NCBI GenBank assembly: GCA_934271085.1
Contig: CAKQQU010000051.1
Coordinates: 1-9,562, forward strand
Source: an uncultured Bacillota bacterium
GTDB taxonomy: Bacteria; Bacillota; Dehalobacteriia; UBA4068
DNA length: 9,562 bases
Direction: 5' to 3'
The position numbers and the translations under genes are program-made. The notes under the pieces are model-generated. The model ran no database searches. It worked only from the letters and a program-made list of their open reading frames with translations, and had not been told where the DNA came from. This document shows, in pieces, positions 7,137-9,562 of this stretch; the first letter of the stretch is position 1, and each line of letters begins with the position of its first letter.

Positions 7137-8686
7137 TGGCAGAAAACAAAAAACCTTTGGTATTGATGATCCTGGATGGCTGGGGTATGAAAGAGGGCGG
7201 CGAAAACGACGCCCTTTCCGTAGGTGATGTGTCAGAGTTCGATCATCTCTGGAACACCTATTCCCACACCAGTCTGGCTGCGTCAGGTTTGGCTGTGGGT
7301 CTACCGGAAGGGCAGATGGGCAACAGCGAGGTAGGTCATACCAATATCGGCGCTGGCCGCATAATATATCAGGATTTTACCAAAATAAGCATGGCTGTGG
7401 CTGATGGCTCCATAATGGATAACCCGGCCTTTATCCGGGCGTGTGATAATGTAAAACAGCATGACAGTTCCCTGCATTTGATGGGGCTGGTTTCTGATGG
7501 CGGCGTACACAGCCACATAGACCATTTGCTGGCATTGCTGCAGATGGCAAAAAAGCAGGGATTAAACAAGGTATTTATCCACTGCTTTACCGATGGCAGG
7601 GATACCGCTCCGGCCATAGCCGGCGGCTATATTAAAAAAATTGAGGAAGCCTGCTCTTTTACGGGGGTTGGCAGGATAGCGACCGTATGCGGTCGTTTTT
7701 ATGCCATGGACAGGGATAAGCGCTGGGACAGGGTAGCCCGTGCTTATGAGGCAATGGTTTATGGTAAGGGTCATACCTGCACTGATGCCATGACTGCGGT
7801 GGAGGATTCTTTAGATGCAGGAATTACCGATGAATTTATCGAGCCCATCGTCATCATTGATCAAGAAGGCAGCCCGGTAGGGCTGATTCGGGATAATGAC
7901 AGCGTTATTTTTATCAATTTCCGTAATGACCGGGCCAGAGAGATATGTCATTCTTTAGTTGACCAGGATTTCAACGGATTCTTCCGGGGCGATGCTCCTC
8001 CACGTATCATGCTTACTACCATGACCTCTTATGATGATACTCTGGAGTGTGACGGCATAGCCTTTCCGCCTGAAAAACTTGATAATATTCTGGGACATGT
8101 TCTTGCTGACCAGGGCCTTAAGCAGCTGCGCCTGGCGGAAACTGAGAAGTACGCTCATGTGACATTTTTCTTCAACGGAGGCGAAGAAGCCCCGGAAACA
8201 GGTGAAGATCGCATTTTGATACCATCTCCTTCTGTGCGCACATATGATCTGCAGCCGCAGATGAGCGCAGAAGCTGTTTGCACTGCATTGGTTGATGCTA
8301 TAAATTCCCAGCATTACGATGTTATAATCATTAATTTTGCCAATCCTGATATGGTGGGCCATACAGGCGTAAGGGATGCGATTATTGCGGCTGTATCCTA
8401 TGTTGACAAATGCGTAGGCAGGGCTGCCAGAGCCGTACTTGCTCTTAACGGTACTTTATTGATAACAGCGGATCACGGCAATGCTGAAAGAATGGCGGAA
8501 AACGGTGTACCTATGACAGCTCACACAACAAACAGAGTTCCTTTTATTCTTGTTAATGACAGCATGAAGAACATTGATTTACGGGAAGGAAAATTGTGCG
8601 ATATAGCTCCTACCGTTCTTGAATTGCTTGGCATAGCCAAACCTGTGGAAATGACCGGAACCAGCCTGCTCAGCCAGGCGGACTGA
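7136..8686 (+). CDS. gpmI: 2,3-bisphosphoglycerate-independent phosphoglycerate mutase
   Basis: Cofactor-independent, Mn-dependent mutase converting 3- to 2-phosphoglycerate; alkaline phosphatase superfamily, 516 residues, normal length. The phosphatase-domain metal ligands are present: D14 (DGWG), the phosphorylated serine S64 in GQMGNSEVGH, D405 and H409 in NPDMVGHTG, D446 and H447 in ADHGNAE, and H463. The inserted transferase domain shows HSHIDHL, FTDGRDTAP, MDRDKRWDR and NFRNDRARE. The stretch at 24-46 departs somewhat from the family: ND, VS and YSHT where many relatives have NA, TP and YPHT. ATG 7136 overlaps the tpiA stop by one base and has only a weak, distant AGGA (7119-7122), so translation is probably coupled to tpiA. 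No relation to the histidine-type GpmA. Confidence 0.98.
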   Translation: MAENKKPLVLMILDGWGMKEGGENDALSVGDVSEFDHLWNTYSHTSLAASGLAVGLPEGQMGNSEVGHTNIGAGRIIYQDFTKISMAVADGSIMDNPAFIRACDNVKQHDSSLHLMGLVSDGGVHSHIDHLLALLQMAKKQGLNKVFIHCFTDGRDTAPAIAGGYIKKIEEACSFTGVGRIATVCGRFYAMDRDKRWDRVARAYEAMVYGKGHTCTDAMTAVEDSLDAGITDEFIEPIVIIDQEGSPVGLIRDNDSVIFINFRNDRAREICHSLVDQDFNGFFRGDAPPRIMLTTMTSYDDTLECDGIAFPPEKLDNILGHVLADQGLKQLRLAETEKYAHVTFFFNGGEEAPETGEDRILIPSPSVRTYDLQPQMSAEAVCTALVDAINSQHYDVIIINFANPDMVGHTGVRDAIIAAVSYVDKCVGRAARAVLALNGTLLITADHGNAERMAENGVPMTAHTTNRVPFILVNDSMKNIDLREGKLCDIAPTVLELLGIAKPVEMTGTSLLSQAD

Positions 8687-8713
8687 CGGCATTAATATTT
8701 TATTGTTTTACCC

Positions 8714-8722
8714 TAAGGAGGT
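8714..8722 (+). promoter_or_regulatory. Strong ribosome binding site of eno
   Basis: TAAGGAGGT is a near-complete match to the anti-Shine-Dalgarno sequence and lies 9 nt before the ATG at 8732. It is the strongest site in the operon and contrasts with the weak one of gpmI just upstream, suggesting that eno is translated independently and at a high rate. Confidence 0.85.
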
Positions 8723-8728
8723 ACATAA

Positions 8729-9562
<834 letters not shown>

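Overview
The window is a 9.6 kb stretch of compact, entirely plus-strand housekeeping DNA from a bacterium, most likely a Bacillota (Firmicutes) member. The evidence is the order mutS-mutL-miaA-hfq followed by a YnbB-type PLP enzyme, a pgk-tpiA-gpmI-eno glycolytic cluster, strong purine-rich ribosome binding sites, an Hfq whose distal-face region (NGF) looks like the B. subtilis protein, and a MutL with its own endonuclease motif. Base composition looks intermediate. A Negativicutes- or Clostridia-like host is a reasonable guess, but the sequence alone does not settle it.

Region 1 (1-3710) is a mismatch-repair/RNA-modification operon: the 3' end of mutS, mutL overlapping it by 8 nt, miaA starting at GTG 20 nt later, and hfq 1 nt after miaA. 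It is closed by a strong intrinsic terminator right after the hfq stop. MutS recognises mismatches and recruits MutL, the nicking endonuclease. MiaA prenylates A37 of tRNAs reading UNN codons. Hfq is an RNA chaperone. Their linkage is a very old one, also known from enterobacteria.

Region 2 (3711-5019) is a monocistronic-looking gene for a PLP enzyme of the 'aluminium resistance / methionine gamma-lyase-like' family (YnbB), preceded by an AT-rich leader with a perfect 11-bp tandem repeat. No clear terminator follows it.

Region 3 (5020-5152) is the most information-rich non-coding stretch. It holds a perfect 12-bp palindrome, a consensus TATAAT box, a small GC-containing hairpin near the predicted 5' end of the mRNA, and a 38-nt AT-rich inverted repeat ending one base before the pgk ribosome binding site.

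Region 4 (5153-9562) is the lower glycolysis operon pgk-tpiA-gpmI-eno. It converts 1,3-bisphosphoglycerate to phosphoenolpyruvate and interconverts the triose phosphates. The usual first gene, gapA (with its regulator cggR), is not in front of pgk. eno runs off the window end.

I see no mobile element, CRISPR, tRNA/rRNA, defence island or plainly novel system. The items worth a second look are regulatory (the pgk leader and palindrome) or small departures from family motifs (MutS/MutL clamp motifs, Hfq, YnbB, GpmI).
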